Below, in pieces: positions 11,361 through 23,355 of a DNA stretch of 64,000 nucleotides. Each line of letters begins with the position of its first letter. The first letter of the stretch is position 1. Position numbers and translations under genes: made by a program. The notes beneath the pieces were generated by a model, which had not been told where the DNA came from, did no database searches, and worked only from the letters and a program-made list of their open reading frames with translations. Source of the DNA: Cyathus striatus. Lineage: Eukaryota > Basidiomycota > Agaricomycetes > Agaricales > Nidulariaceae. The stretch is from the NCBI GenBank assembly GCA_025738555.1, contig JAOVFP010000002.1, forward strand, positions 124,001 to 188,000, given 5' to 3'.

Positions 11361-11823
11361 TACTTCATTTACAATAAAATATAATGCTTCTTGTAGAATT
11401 ATATTAGCTATTCAAATGTCACAATGATTATCATTCCATGCCGCCTCCACATATGCTTTTAGATAGTTTACCATACCTTTTATGTATTCTACAGACAATG
11501 TGCTCCGCTTTCTATGTATTTAAATAGTATACTATGTACTGTATTTACTTATCCATTTGCCTCATGCTTCCTCCCCTTGCGTGCTTTGAGGTCAAATGTA
11601 ACGCCGTCGTCGTCGATGCGTCGTTTATTACAACACTTCTAATGCGGCTCGAACCTTCGTCTAGATAATGATTAATGATTAGTTATCAAACATATCATGC
11701 GCTAAACCAGATGCATCAGCGCATCATTTCATATTCATCTACTACATATTTGGCGTCTGATTGTTTTTACTGAGTGTCACGTGCGATAATGTTTAGCGGC
11801 CACGTCGCTCCTACTCAACAACT

Positions 11824-12371
11824 AGTCCGGAGGCCGTCCCGCCTATCGCCGATCTCACGCTGGCGTCACATGACTGGCGTGAGGGTATCTCATCGATAGA
11901 CGGTCCGGTAAAATTGGTCAAATTTGAAACAGGCGTTCGTTATCCTTCGACACTTGCGGTCTCCTCTTCGTCCCTCCCTTCCGTACACAACTGAAACATG
12001 CTCAAGCATTTGTACACTCTTTAAATTATACATCAAAGTACAAAAATTGAAGAAGCGGCCTGAAATTCGGCTGGCAGAACCAGAATAAGCAAAGCATAAC
12101 TACACTAAAACGCGGCAAGATTATCCAAATTTGGAGGATTAACGTCGATATAGAGCCTGTATCATGTATCATTATCCATCAAGTTATAGTATACGTGATA
12201 ATTATGTATATTATGTATGAGGAAGGGAACCAAGTCTGCTAATTGAAGGTAGGTAAGCGACGCCTGTTTCAAATTTGACCAATTTTACCGGACCGTCTAT
12301 CGACGAGATACCCCCACGCCAGTCATGTGACGCCAGCGTGAGATCGGCGATAGGGGGACGGCCTCCGGACT
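11824..12371. mobile_element. Mutator-like MITE with long TIRs and 11-bp TSD
   Basis: Terminal inverted repeats of about 110 bp (11824-11934 and 12258-12371) begin AGTCCGGAGGCCGTCCCGCC, with only a few mismatches. The flanking direct repeat ACTCAACAACT lies at 11813-11823 and 12372-12382. Long TIRs with a 9-11-bp duplication are the pattern of Mutator-like elements. The 320-bp interior has no coding potential, so the element is non-autonomous. Confidence 0.85.
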
Positions 12372-12389
12372 ACTCAACAACTCACCTCA

Positions 12390-13260
12390 ACACCCCCCTC
12401 CTCTGTGCATCACGAGGATGACGACGACGCTGGCAAGAGCGGCGTCGATGCCACGTTATTCAGGTCCCCTCAGCATCTCCCCCTCTCTCAACCCCCTCTC
12501 TCAACCCCCAACTCGCGTGGTCCCAGCATCGACGTCAATCGTCGTTGATACTACGTTACAACACTGTCGGTCTGCCCTCCTCCGCCACTCTCTATCGCTC
12601 ATGACGCCCACTCCCTCTTCTTCAACGGCCCCAGCCCTAGCCCCTCTCCCTTCTCGTCCAAAAGAACGATGAGGGCGCGTCATACACCCCCTTTCACCCC
12701 TCCCCCTGTGTCATGACGACGGTGACGCCGCCGTACAAGAACGGTGTCGGCGCCACGCCACACAGCCCCCTCCTCCTTGCGTCACGAAGACGACGATACC
12801 GCTGGCATGAACGGCGTCGGCGCCACGTCACCCCCGCCCCACCCTGTTTCACGAAGACGACGCCACGTCTTCCAGCGTCACGATGACAACGACCCCCCGC
12901 GCCACCCAGCCCCCTCCTCCTTGCGTCACAGAGACGACGATGCCGCTGGCAAGAACGGTGTCGACGCCACGTCTCCCAGTCCCCCTCCTCCCCCCTCCCT
13001 CCCGGCGTCACGACGACAACGACCCCACGCCCCTCAGACCCCTCCAGCCCTCTTCTCCTTGCGTCACGAAGACAAAGATGACGGTGCCGCTGGGAAGAAC
13101 GTCATCGACGTCACCCAGCCCCTCCTCCCTCCTCCCTCCCTGCGATGAAAACGACGGTGCCACGTCCTCCAGACCCCTCCAGCTCCCCTCTCCCTGCGTC
13201 ATGAAGATGACGACACCACTCAAGAACAGTGTCAACACCACTGTCACTCATGTCACTCCC
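12390..13260. repeat. GC-rich degenerate minisatellite
   Basis: Imperfect units of roughly 80-120 bp repeat a theme of C-rich tract, TTGCGTCACGAAGACGACG, GCTGGCAAGAACGGTGTCG, ACGCCACGTC. At least six units are recognisable by eye. Local GC content is far above the surroundings. The open frames here on both strands (for example 12744-13148, 12883-13350, 12694-13011) are composition artefacts. The tract continues as C/T-rich sequence to about 13510. Confidence 0.75.
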
Positions 13261-13736
13261 TCACCTCCCTCGCCTCTCCTCCATCTCGTCTCTCCTTCCC
13301 CCTCGTCTCTCCTCCCCCTCATCTCCCTCCCTTTCGTTTTCAACTGGTAGCCGTCCGCCAACTGACGGCGCTGTATCGGCTACGACGGCCACCTCCCTTG
13401 CGCCCTTCTCCCTTTCCCCATTCGCCGTTCGCCCTCTTTCCACCACCTCCTCCTCACCAACAACAACGTCAACGTCGAGACGTGTAGCGTCAGCAACACT
13501 GCCTCCCTTTCATCCCCGGGGGTATTGGTAGTATTTCGCTAATATAGGTAGTTTGTTATAGCTATATTGTACGTTAGTAGTGTAGTAATATAATTATTTA
13601 TTATAAGCTTATTTGGTGATTGTGAGTGAGGGCTGCTTATCAGACCTAAGAGGGGTTGGAAGACGTGGTAGGGAAGCATTAAATTATGGAGTCTGCTGAA
13701 TTTGTATAGATCTGAAAATTCTGTGTGGATATGTGC

Positions 13737-13793
13737 AGATCCGTACGGAGTCTGCACAGAATCTTAAGGTCTGTACAGATTCCGTACGGACTC
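13737..13793. repeat. short palindromic repeat, right copy
   Basis: CAGATCCGTACGGAGTCTGC followed by GTCTGTACAGATTCCGTACG. It matches the copy at 11319-11360 in direct orientation and brackets the MITE and minisatellite. Confidence 0.6.
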
Positions 13794-13986
13794 CTTGGGG
13801 GAGCGTAAATTACTGGTTTTCGTTCATTGACCCAACTGTTTCACCGTCATGCGGCTATGATATGCTACGCAGGAGAAGTTGCAATGAACACTACAACCCA
13901 ACAATGCGCTACGTGCGAGATGAATTACTGATTGGTTCACGTATAATTATGTACATATGATATATCATGTTTCAAACCAGCAGAAA

Positions 13987-15664
13987 TCAGACACTGGTCC
14001 TTGGAGAATTAGTAGTAGACAACTCCAATCCTTTTATATCTTGCTCCGTGATAGAATCTGTATGTGTAATGGTATGTACATTCATTTCGATTGCCGTAGG
14101 CATGGTCTGTGAATTGTCAGTAACCAAATAATCTACGGCGAGCATGCGAGAGAGAAGTACCTGTCTGGCATATACAACGGAACTTTCTTGCCCTATGCCT
14201 CCTGAGTGAACGTGAATGTGATTTCCTTTTGAGTGTCCTGGGACCGGAGTCATCTGAAGAGCTTCACGTAGACTTCGTCGGCCGTTAAGTCTGGGTGTAG
14301 AATTTTAGCTGAATGGTATACGATGCTACGCAGTGGATTGGCAGCGTACGTTGCGAGAAGGGCATTTGTGTACATTCGTCCCAATGAAAAGTGCATTGCC
14401 TGTAGTTAAGTATTGCTTATAGCTTACATGAACTAGTTGGGAAGATGAAAAATAGTACGTACGAAGAATATGAAGTTGTCAGGGCCGGTGAGATACTAAA
14501 TGTCTTTATTAATAAATGTATCACAATCAGTGGAGTGGCTTACAGTGATTAGACAGCCTAGAGCCAGGACACTGTAATTATGCATAAATGAAGCTCGTAT
14601 GAGTTGGGTTTCAGCTACTCACCTTGTAGCCGCCCCCGTAGCAATAGTGTAGTGCATTATTCTCGTTACCAAAGAATCCGTCCTTATGAAACACATCGTT
14701 TGGTCAGTAACCGAATTATGTGAAGTACTCTGCTGCGTACGTACTTTTGAAAACCAGAACGCTCTCTCTGGAGATAGAAGCACATTAACCCGGCCATAGT
14801 GATATCCGCTGGAAATGAGCCACATGTAAGGGTTTCATTCAATTCATGAGGGGAGTGTAACTCACTGACTGCCCCGATAACGAAAACCGACACAATTTCA
14901 GGCGTGAAGCTAGAGAAGGTGCTGAAGCGCAAGTCACCCATTATCTGAGCTGACATGGCAATATCGAGAGATACTGTTGCTAGGCATCCTGTTATGAGGA
15001 TGATAATGAGGGGAATATTGCGCCCGCTGAGAACCCATATCCTGGAAAGACACGTCGGTGCGATGAGGCTGAGATACGTAGTTGAGTGGCATATGTGTAT
15101 GGGACTTACCTGCGTAAGAAGAATAACTGGCAAAATATCGTTGCTACTCCTACTAGAGCCAGATGAAGGTTCAGTTCATGTGTGGAGTATATGAGTGCTT
15201 CGTTGTTCCCCCAGCTTGATATGAGGTAGTGGTATCCGCTTCTGCTTATGAGTACTAGATGTACGAAGTCGAGAATCCTGTGGGCTCCATAAATTAGCTG
15301 AGTTCGAGAGGGGTGAGTGAGGAATGATGGATTTACCACACGATAGCAACCTGAAAGCAAAGTCGCGTTAAAAAAAGTGTAGTGGTAACAGGCGAGGATA
15401 TAACGGACCAGCACTTTCGTCCTGATTGGATCCTTCGAAAAACTTTCAAAGTAGGTGTAAGCCTGAACCGTCAAGACACCTTGAAAGCTAGAGACTATGC
15501 GTTACACCGGACCTAATGCCGATTGTATGGAGACGAGTGCTTACAAGGTAGCAATTAAAACTGTGTGAGCTCAGTAAGTAACTCATTATAGCGATAGAGG
15601 TAGAACAGGACTCACTTCCAATGTACAGGGCCCCAAATGTGTGATCCATGCTCGGCGCCGCCAT
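13987..15664 (-). CDS. DUF6534-type fungal integral membrane protein
   Basis: Eleven exons on the reverse strand: 15664-15616, 15494-15409, 15350-15337, 15277-15110, 15041-14866, 14808-14745, 14682-14623, 14571-14544, 14495-14463, 14399-14350, 14290-13987. All GT-AG junctions keep phase, giving 343 aa. Markers typical of this large Agaricomycete family: FGALYIG near the N-terminus, FQGVLTVQAYTYF, LHLALVG before FCQLFFLRRIWVLSGRN, a TDSLVTRIMHYTIATGA stretch, MHFSLGRMYTNALLATLNGR and SLREALQM before a polar tail. Seven hydrophobic segments can be counted. The function of the family is not known. No defect is visible and the gene looks intact. Two exons are very small (14 and 28 nt). Confidence 0.9.
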
Positions 15665-16567
15665 GTTTAAAAAGAGACACCAAACGGTGGTGGACTCTTT
15701 TGAGACGCCTTCGCTATATGTATCGCTTCAACGTTGGAGTCGACGAGGTGGAGGCGAATAACTTAGAGTATGCGTTCAACTTAGAGCAGGAGGAATGAGA
15801 AGATCCATTTCAAAATCTTCTAGCATTATTTCTAAACTTCTCGGCATGGCTGGTTTTGGCCAGATTTGAAAATCCGAGATGTTTAGCATTTTGGGCGGGG
15901 ATTACTTACTTAGCCCTGCGGGGTTGCTTGCGGGTCGAAAGTGTGTGAGAAGGATGGTTGAATGTCCATGTGGGAATCCCCTTCAACCCTACCTGGTTGC
16001 CAACCCTTTATTAACGGCTGTTACCGAGTGTGAATCGGTTACCTCCGATCTGCTATTTGCTGTTATCGGCGCGTATTTTAGAAATATCTTGGGCAAACGA
16101 TAATTAATTTAACAGCAAGTATCTTTTATAATCGAGGCGAGCGAGTTGAGTCACTGACAGAGTACGACTCGCTGGCTTTTGAATCGTGCTAATTGAGCTG
16201 GATCAACAACAGCAAATAGGCGCCCACTGCAGCCCCGACAATCTAATGATCTATCCGACTTTCGGTCTCCTTCGGTTTGTCTGTCATCAGCATGATCAAA
16301 TTTAATGGTGGGTCCAAGGTGAATCAGAACGTAGTTTCTTCTAGCCTCTTTTTATTTGATCTTCTTCACACTCGCTTGACCAACAAAACTAGCTGGAAAC
16401 CTTTAGAAGGTACATTGCACTCGCGTGGTTATGCGAACAGCGGTCAAACGGATACATCAGACCCAGCCATTTGTTCCTATTTCGTGCCTTACAATATCTC
16501 CCGTAGTTTTAAACATCTTCCCCATGGGTCGACGAAAACATACATAGCTGCTTGCCTCTCCTTGCTC
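15665..16567. other. intergenic, divergent promoter space
   Basis: Lies between the 5' ends of the DUF6534 gene (reverse) and the O-methyltransferase (forward), so it must hold both promoters. The 74-codon frame at 15879-16103 has no recognisable content. No clear TATA box or operator was identified. Confidence 0.4.
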
Positions 16568-18466
16568 ATGACGGCAAACCCGAACTCTCCACTGCGCCTT
16601 TTGGGCAGACTCATTACTTCGTCCATTGAACAGATCGAAGCTCAGCTCGAGAAGGAAGGTGTTACTTATCCATCGTTGCAAGACCCTTTCTACCCGACGA
16701 GCAAGGCGGAATCTACACTTTTACATCCGGATGTCTTATCAGCCTCCTCCCTCATTATTGCCGCTGCCTCCCAGTTGATTGCAACCGTTCGACATCCTGC
16801 ACAAACTGTCATTGACAACTCTGCCGCGGTATGTCGCATAATGTATTTCTTCCACTGCGTGATTCGGATTCAGGACTTATGTTTTTCTAGTTTCATCTAG
16901 GTACATCTTTGAGGGCAGTGATTGAGACAAACATCGTTGAAATTATCAGGGATGGCGGACAAACGGTGAGTTCTAAGACCTTTTACACATTTGTGCCTCG
17001 TTGATTGCTATCGCAGGGAGTTCATGTCGATGAAGTCGCGAAGAAGACCAATACTGATCCTCTCAAAATCGGTGAGCGTGGATTAGCGTCAGTTATGTAC
17101 TCTAAACTAAACGTCTCATAGCTCGCATTCTACGACTACTGAGCAATCACTATATATTTCGCGAAGTATCCCCTGATGTATTTGCTCAAAACCGTCTGTC
17201 GTCGCTCCTAGATTCTGGAAAGCCCATACAAGAGTTAGTAGAAAAGTGTGTTATCTGGTGACTTTACGATTGGTATGTACTGATGGGGGTATAGACCAAA
17301 GGAAAAGCACACAGGGACATCTGGAATTGCAGCGTTTATCTCCGTCTGGTACATCCTTGCAGAAGTTTAAGCATTGATACCATTCTAAGTTACATTACAG
17401 TACCGATGAAGTTGTGAAGGGAGCAGCATACCTCACTGAAACGCTCACTGACCCGAAGACCGCGTACTCTGTCGAACCTAATGAAACACCCTGGAACGTC
17501 GCATACAAGACTGATATTCCTTTATTTGCATGGTACGATAAGCCCGAGAATGAGATGCACCAGAAACGATTCTCTGCTGCTCAGGCTGGGACGACGAAGA
17601 TGGAGCCTGCGGATGCTATTTTGACTGGTGGGAGGGTTTTTATGTTCTCGTACTCGACATTTATTGATGTAGTATAGGATTCGATTGGAGTTCTCTACCG
17701 GCTGGGAGTACTGTTGTGGACGTTGGTGGCGGTGTGGGGTCTACTTCGTTGGTTATTGCACGGGCTGTGCCTAGCCTCAAGTTTATTATCCAAGATCGAG
17801 TGGCTACCATTGAAGATGCGAAAAAAGTTAGTGATCTAATTGGCTTAAATCACTCGTAGACTAACTTCCTGCTAGTTCTGGAGCAGAAAATATCCCGAAG
17901 CTATGGCAGAAGACCGAGTGAAACTTCAAGGTGCGTTGTCAATCTCCTTTACTGACAATCCCACAAACGATTTACCATAAACTCATTCAGTGCACGACTT
18001 CTTCGGGCCACAGCCGATTACTGGTGCATCTGCGTTCCTCCTTCGATTCATCACGCACGACTGGGCCGATCCTTACGCTGCGAAGATTCTTAAGAATCTT
18101 CGAGCTGTGGCTACGCCAGACACGAAGCTGATATGTGTGGACGTCATCGTGCCTTATACCTGCAAGGCAAGTATCATCGATGAGATTCCGGGTGCTTCCC
18201 TCCCTGTCGCTCCGGAACCTCTTCTGCCTAGCATGGGTGCGGTGAATAATATGGCGTATTGGTTGGATCTGCATGTATGTTCTCTATTCTGCAAGTTTGG
18301 AAATGGGGTGTTAATGTCGGTTTTGTAGATGCATATTCTTTGTAATAGTCAAGACAGGACGTTGGGTCACTTCGTTCGCCTTGCTGGTGAATGTGGATGG
18401 AAGGTTGTTCAGGTTCATCGGATTCCGGGATCAGCGTTTTGTCAGTATATTTCGGTCCCCGTATAG
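16568..18466 (+). CDS. COMT-type SAM-dependent O-methyltransferase
   Basis: Ten exons: 16568-16828, 16891-16965, 17017-17071, 17122-17245, 17295-17348, 17401-17627, 17678-17826, 17876-17930, 17991-18274, 18329-18466. All junctions are phase-consistent, giving 473 aa. The first half is a winged-helix-like dimerisation region (LRAVIETNIVEIIRDGG, ARILRLLSNHYIFREVSP). The SAM-binding glycine loop is VVDVGGGVGS around residues 276-286, and the catalytic-base motif RFITHDWAD places His at about residue 356. The family transfers a methyl group from SAM to hydroxyls of small aromatic compounds; the substrate is not readable from sequence. No secondary-metabolite backbone gene is nearby, so it is not evidently in a cluster. 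Met 16568 gives a typical N-terminus. Confidence 0.92.
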
Positions 18467-18914
18467 CCCTCTAGTAGGCAAAAGATGTATTCCGACCTTG
18501 TACCAATTATTGTTAACATGATTTGTAATGACAACAGCACTTGGGAACTTATAGACATAAGTGTTGCGTAGTGTTGGGAATTGAATGTGTATTCCTTATG
18601 CATAGTAATGATGTTGGTTTAGACCAATATGGCCGTGTCAGTACGCGCTCACCTTTGAGATTGCGTGGGCGATAATAGATTTAGAAACTCTCGGGAAAAA
18701 ATCAATAAATATATGTGTTATTCTGTTAGTTTTCGATACTTTTGCAGGTAATTATCGAGGTGTGTGTATCCGTTCTGATATATACTGCCAGAAGTTGATT
18801 GTACTGATGTTTTGAAGTACGTCAATGTCTATTGCTGTGTGCATATCTTCATCACCTTTATCTGAATTAAAGATCAATACGATATAGGCTCATCAGGAAA
18901 CACTGATTTGGTAA
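18467..18914. other. intergenic, no feature seen
   Basis: AT-rich spacer between the O-methyltransferase stop and the Harbinger element. Nothing else is recognisable. Confidence 0.4.
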
Positions 18915-19169
18915 TAGCTGCAGTCAAAGTTGAGCTGCGAAAGGTGAAGGTGAAGGTGAAGGTGGCAGTGCACCTGCCTAAAAGAGAAGTCGCGCGCGAT
19001 TTTGTAAGTCCGACGTGACATACCGTGACAGATACACAACGGCGACGCGTCCCCGCATCAACGCGTCGCGTTTCCCCTCGCGTTTCCCCCTCCTTTTGCT
19101 TCCCATCTTTCGCATTTTCACTCTTTACACCTCATTCTTTACACATTCTTTCTTCAATTATTTTATACC

Positions 19170-20380
19170 ATGGATCCTCCTGATATTCCTGCAGCAGAGA
19201 AGATCCCTGATGTCAAATGGACCAAGGATGATAACAAACTCATCTGGGCACTGTTGACTGAACTTGAGAAGCCCGAAAATCGTCCTTTATTCTTTGGTAA
19301 AACCAATAAGTCAGATGTATGTGTTTAGTCTACTGCCTTCTACATATTAAATGAGAGTATTGTTACAGAATACCAGTGCAGACACGAAGATGAAGGTGTG
19401 CAAGTGTATTGCTGCAGCTATTCTTCCAGCTGGGTATGCAAAGAATCCTAAGGTTATGGGTAACAGGGTTAAGATGAAAATTGATGGGTCTGTGATATAT
19501 ATATTCATCACTTGTTCCATTTACTAACATGAGTTAGACTATTCACCTTGTACAAGACCCATGAGAAACGTCTCCGGCTAACTGGTGAAGGAATAGGCAA
19601 TTCTGACCAAGAAGACACATCACAGGGCCCTGTTACCCTTCAGTTCTACATTCAAGCTAATGGCGCTGATGAGAACACTCCTCCAGCTGCAGTAAACATA
19701 TGGGGTATGTGTCTCATTTGATTTTTATATATTCTAGTACTTAATACACTGAATATTCAGATGAAATTGTTTCCAGCTTTCCATTCTTCCCTCGCCTTCA
19801 TCGTTATCTCAGTAGCCGTCCAAATGTTGTTCCTATTTTGGTGGCCACCCACTTGGTCCTTGAGGTGGTTGGACTACCTGGTTTCAGTCACCTGATGACT
19901 TAGTGATTTTCAAGCTCCCCCTAATATTCCAGTAGCTTATCCTGCTACACCTCCTACCACACCCTTCCACACTGCTCCACTTCCAAACTCTCCTGCCACA
20001 CCAACACCTACTGGTCTTCATGGTCCAAAGCCATCAACCTCTGTTTGAGCAGCATTTGAGAAGGCTACATGTATAGTTCTTCATAAGGCCACAGTTGGTG
20101 AAAGCATGCTTGAAATTGCAAAGTAAGTGATCTTTTATTTGTATTATTCACTTGTTTAATGGAATACAGGAGCAATCTACATTTTATGAAGCGCAAGGCC
20201 ACTGATGAACTTTCACTTGCAAAGTGTTCATTACTTTTGAAGGAATTTGAGATGGGTGTGTGGACAAAGGAGGAGTATTTGATGAAAGTGTGTGAGAGTG
20301 ATCAACCTCTTGCAAAGTGTGCTCACATTCAACATAGTGCATCTCCTGAATGGGGTGAACCATCTGATGATGATGAGTAG
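19170..20380 (+). pseudogene. Harbinger accessory Myb/SANT-type DNA-binding protein, disrupted
   Basis: Exons 19170-19316, 19369-19487, 19538-19704 and 19761 onward splice in phase. The N-terminus (VKWTKDDNKLIWALL) is the SANT-like DNA-binding type that accompanies Harbinger transposases. The frame ends at a TAG near 19903. Beyond it, family-like sequence (APPNIPVAYPATPPTTPFH) continues only after frame changes, and a TGA at 20046-20048 interrupts the later part. The last piece (20159-20380) is again open and rich in charged residues (LLLKEFEMGVWTKEEYLMK). The gene is therefore read as a recent pseudogene, while the adjoining transposase is open. Confidence 0.75.
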
Positions 20381-20413
20381 TATGCATTTGTAATTGTACT
20401 ACATAACCAATAT

Positions 20414-21687
20414 TTATTGAGCTCTATCTCTTTCCTCATGGAATGCCATTAGTTCATCAATTAGCCTCTGTCGCTTCACTTCTCCTTCCTCAACTACATT
20501 CTGATCATCCTGCTCCACACCATTCATGATTTCATCAATTGCAACCTGAATATCATGAAAGTATTCTGCTGAACTAGCACCTTTGATGTCAATAATAAGG
20601 TTATGGAGTATGATAGCACATTTGATCCAGCAAAGAGATTGGCAATGTGCTTCCTTGTTGTTGACTGCAATTCGTAAGCCATGTAAACACTGGAATCTAC
20701 CTTTAAGAGCACCCATGCAATGCTCAGAATGAACACATATGTAAGCAACATATTTGTCAAATATTGTATTGCGAGGTTCACGAGATGCTGGTTCTTTGTG
20801 CACTGGGATTGTTCTACTATTGCAGGGATAAGCAGAATCAGTCCAGGCAAACTCTTGTCCTTCAAAGAACCAATCAGGAAATTGTCTTGCTGTTGTATAT
20901 TCAAATGCTGCAGCATCATGTGCTGAACCAGTCATTCCATAGGAATAATCTACAATCCGCAGATTAGATGGAACATTTCCTATCTGCATTAAAACAAGGT
21001 ATAAGTACCAAGTTTAAATGATTAAAATAAGAAAGATACCTGAACATTAAGACCATAGTTTCCTTTACGTGTATAATATGTATCTCCTTCATATCCTGGC
21101 TTCTGAAATAATACAACAATTGTTCCATCATACATAACCCAGTCTTCATGCCAAGTACCATGGAATCCAAGCTGCTGGTCCAACCATTCTTTCTCCTTTT
21201 CCTTCTCCTCTGGGAGCAATTTACAAACAAATTGCTCATGGAGAGATTCAATTGCAATAAGACAGCGATTTGTGTAATTCTCCACTGAACCATGAGATAT
21301 ACCTGCCATACAAGCAGTATCATCTAAAGATGTCACATTACCAGTCCTGCCCATGCGATAAAGTGTTACTGCCAACTGATTCTCCACTGGTGCTTGCCTG
21401 TTATTGAAATCTCCACTTTGAAAGATAGGATGTTGCTCTATCAAATTTAGAAGAGTTTGAAAAGAGAGTGGGGGAAGTTGAAGCATGTTGGGAGGGTGCT
21501 GGTGGTCAAGTGGATCCTTCAAATATTCCCAAGCAAGGTGAAGGTTTCCAGCCTTGGGAACTTTGTGGTTGCGTCCATTGAAATAACGGGCCTCACTGGC
21601 AGCAATTATCACTGCAGCATCAATATTGAATTGTAGGCAGGCATCTTCAAGGGTTTTTGGTGGCATTATTGTATCCCTAGCAATCAT
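20414..21687 (-). CDS. PIF/Harbinger transposase (DDE_Tnp_4 type nuclease)
   Basis: Two exons on the reverse strand, 21687-21040 and 20983-20414, joined by a 56-bp GT-AG intron, give 405 aa. The catalytic acidic residues lie in MYDGTIVVLFQKP, in GSAHDAAAFEYT after the intron, and in the GALKGRFQCL helix region, matching the order of the DDE superfamily 4 endonucleases. The N-terminal part (LAVTLYRMGRTGN, ISHGSVENYTNRC) is the helix-turn-helix that precedes the nuclease in this family. No internal stop is seen, so the enzyme may be active. The partner DNA-binding protein in the same element is broken. Confidence 0.9.
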
Positions 21688-21936
21688 AGTTGCTAGATAT
21701 GCATCTATAGCTTCTTCTCAGGCAGTAATGCAGGACATAGAACAATTTTTGAAGTGTAGATGAGGGAGATAAGCAAGAGATAAGCCAAAAATATTATTTC
21801 ACATGATGTACTGATAGGGAGCATGATGTTCAAGTGGTCGGACTTACAAAATCATGCGTGACTTCTCTTTTAGGCAGGTGCACTGCCACCTTCACCTTCA
21901 CCTTCACCTTTCGCAGCTCAACTTTGACTGTAGCTA

Positions 21937-23355
21937 ATGTAGGTAAGTGCTAAGCTTGATAGCTGACATTGACATTCGGCAATATATACAGTCCTCAATA
22001 GTCGGTATAGCACTATAGATCATAAGGGAGCTGCATAGCTCAATATACCCATCACACAATTCATTATAGATCACCATGTCCCAGTGCAAAGTTACAAAGA
22101 TGATATATAACTATACAAATTATAGGTGCATCTATGTCAATCATTATATCCAGCCTATAAATCCATATAGATTTCCTTAAGTTTTGTAACAATAAAAATA
22201 CTTATATGTTTTAAATGCAACTTTATACATATTATATCACATGTGGGAGGGAAAAGGAGGAAGGGAATTGTGAAGGCCAAGCAGGTGAAAAGAGGTGAAA
22301 GGCCGATGGCATGCAGCCTGCCTGTGTAATGTGATTGATTGATCATATCCAATTATTTGCCTTTATTTGTTTTAACTCATTCCGGTTTAACCCAAGCAGA
22401 GTTTATACAATTTTCCTTACTTCTCAACCGCCATCATCTATCCCTTCCTTCCGTCCCCCCCTTTCTCAGTGTGTCAATCATACTTAACGTTCTTTGGGCT
22501 CCCCATTGCCTCTCCTCCACTACTGGTTCTACTACAGGTATGGATTCCTTTATTTTGTCCTTTGATCTACTGCCAACTCGTGCACAGGATCTCTTTTGTA
22601 AATGCTAAAGTGCTCATGTGCAATGATTCTCTTTGCTTTTGTGATATATTAACATGCTAATCTTCTGTTGTATTTTATCTAGGATAAGGCTGCTCTCACA
22701 TGTGCATCAAACGCCCCCATTGAATCCAGTGGTGGTTGGTCTGGTTGGTCTTGAGTCATGTGTGGGTTCATTATATCTTTTCAAGTTCTTTCTTTAACTA
22801 ACTTACTCGTACAAAATATAGACTATTCTTGATTCTTATTCCATTCCGGAACACTTGGATATCGGTTTTATGGTAGGATTGTTGATGGTAAGTCGTGCCA
22901 AGTTGGTGTTAAGATATGTTCACCTTAGCTCATGCAGTCGGCATGTTCCTTTTTTTTGCTGCATACCTATTGTGCCCACTCTCTTGTTAGTCTATTTATA
23001 TATGTAATAGCTAGTAGTACTTATTTGAAATCTAATTATTCATTCACTATTCATCTGCTATAGCCAGCTTTGATTAAGAATGACGATGTATGGTAGAAGT
23101 AGGTTGATTTATGCTTTCTATCTTAATCTCTATATCCTTTATAACTGGGTAGGCCGGTTAACTATGAAGCTTTATTCTGAGTCACATAGAATGATGGAGA
23201 TATCACTGCGGCTATGGAGAGCTATGTCGATCTATGAGGGCTTGGCGGGTTGCTATGTAAGTCTATAGAAAGGGGACTAGCCTACCCGATTATAGGTGCT
23301 ATACAGACTACATAGTACTATGTTGCCTTGCCTTTTTTCTTGATGCTGTTCAACA
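21937..23355. other. intergenic, no gene supported
   Basis: Open frames at 22339-22608 and 22469-22660 overlap each other and have no recognisable composition. Nothing else is seen. Confidence 0.4.

Larger units (their letters stand above)
18915..21936. mobile_element. PIF/Harbinger transposon with two genes
   Basis: Nearly identical terminal inverted repeats of about 105 bp (18915-19020 and 21838-21936) contain CAGTCAAAGTTGAGCTGCG followed by a run of GGTGAA units. The ends fall in TAAT-like sequence, consistent with a short TA/TAA duplication, though the exact boundary is ambiguous by 1-2 bases. Inside are a forward Myb/SANT-type gene (19170-20380) and a reverse DDE transposase gene (20414-21687), the usual two-gene plan of this superfamily. 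Confidence 0.9.

Noticed and set aside
12418..13531. Several long overlapping ORFs, Pro/Ser/Arg-rich, on both strands
   Set aside because: They lie in a GC-rich minisatellite where stop codons are rare; overlapping frames and low-complexity composition indicate no protein.
16568..18466. Secondary-metabolite gene cluster around the O-methyltransferase
   Set aside because: Neighbours are a DUF6534 membrane protein and a Harbinger transposon; no synthase, P450 or regulator is nearby.
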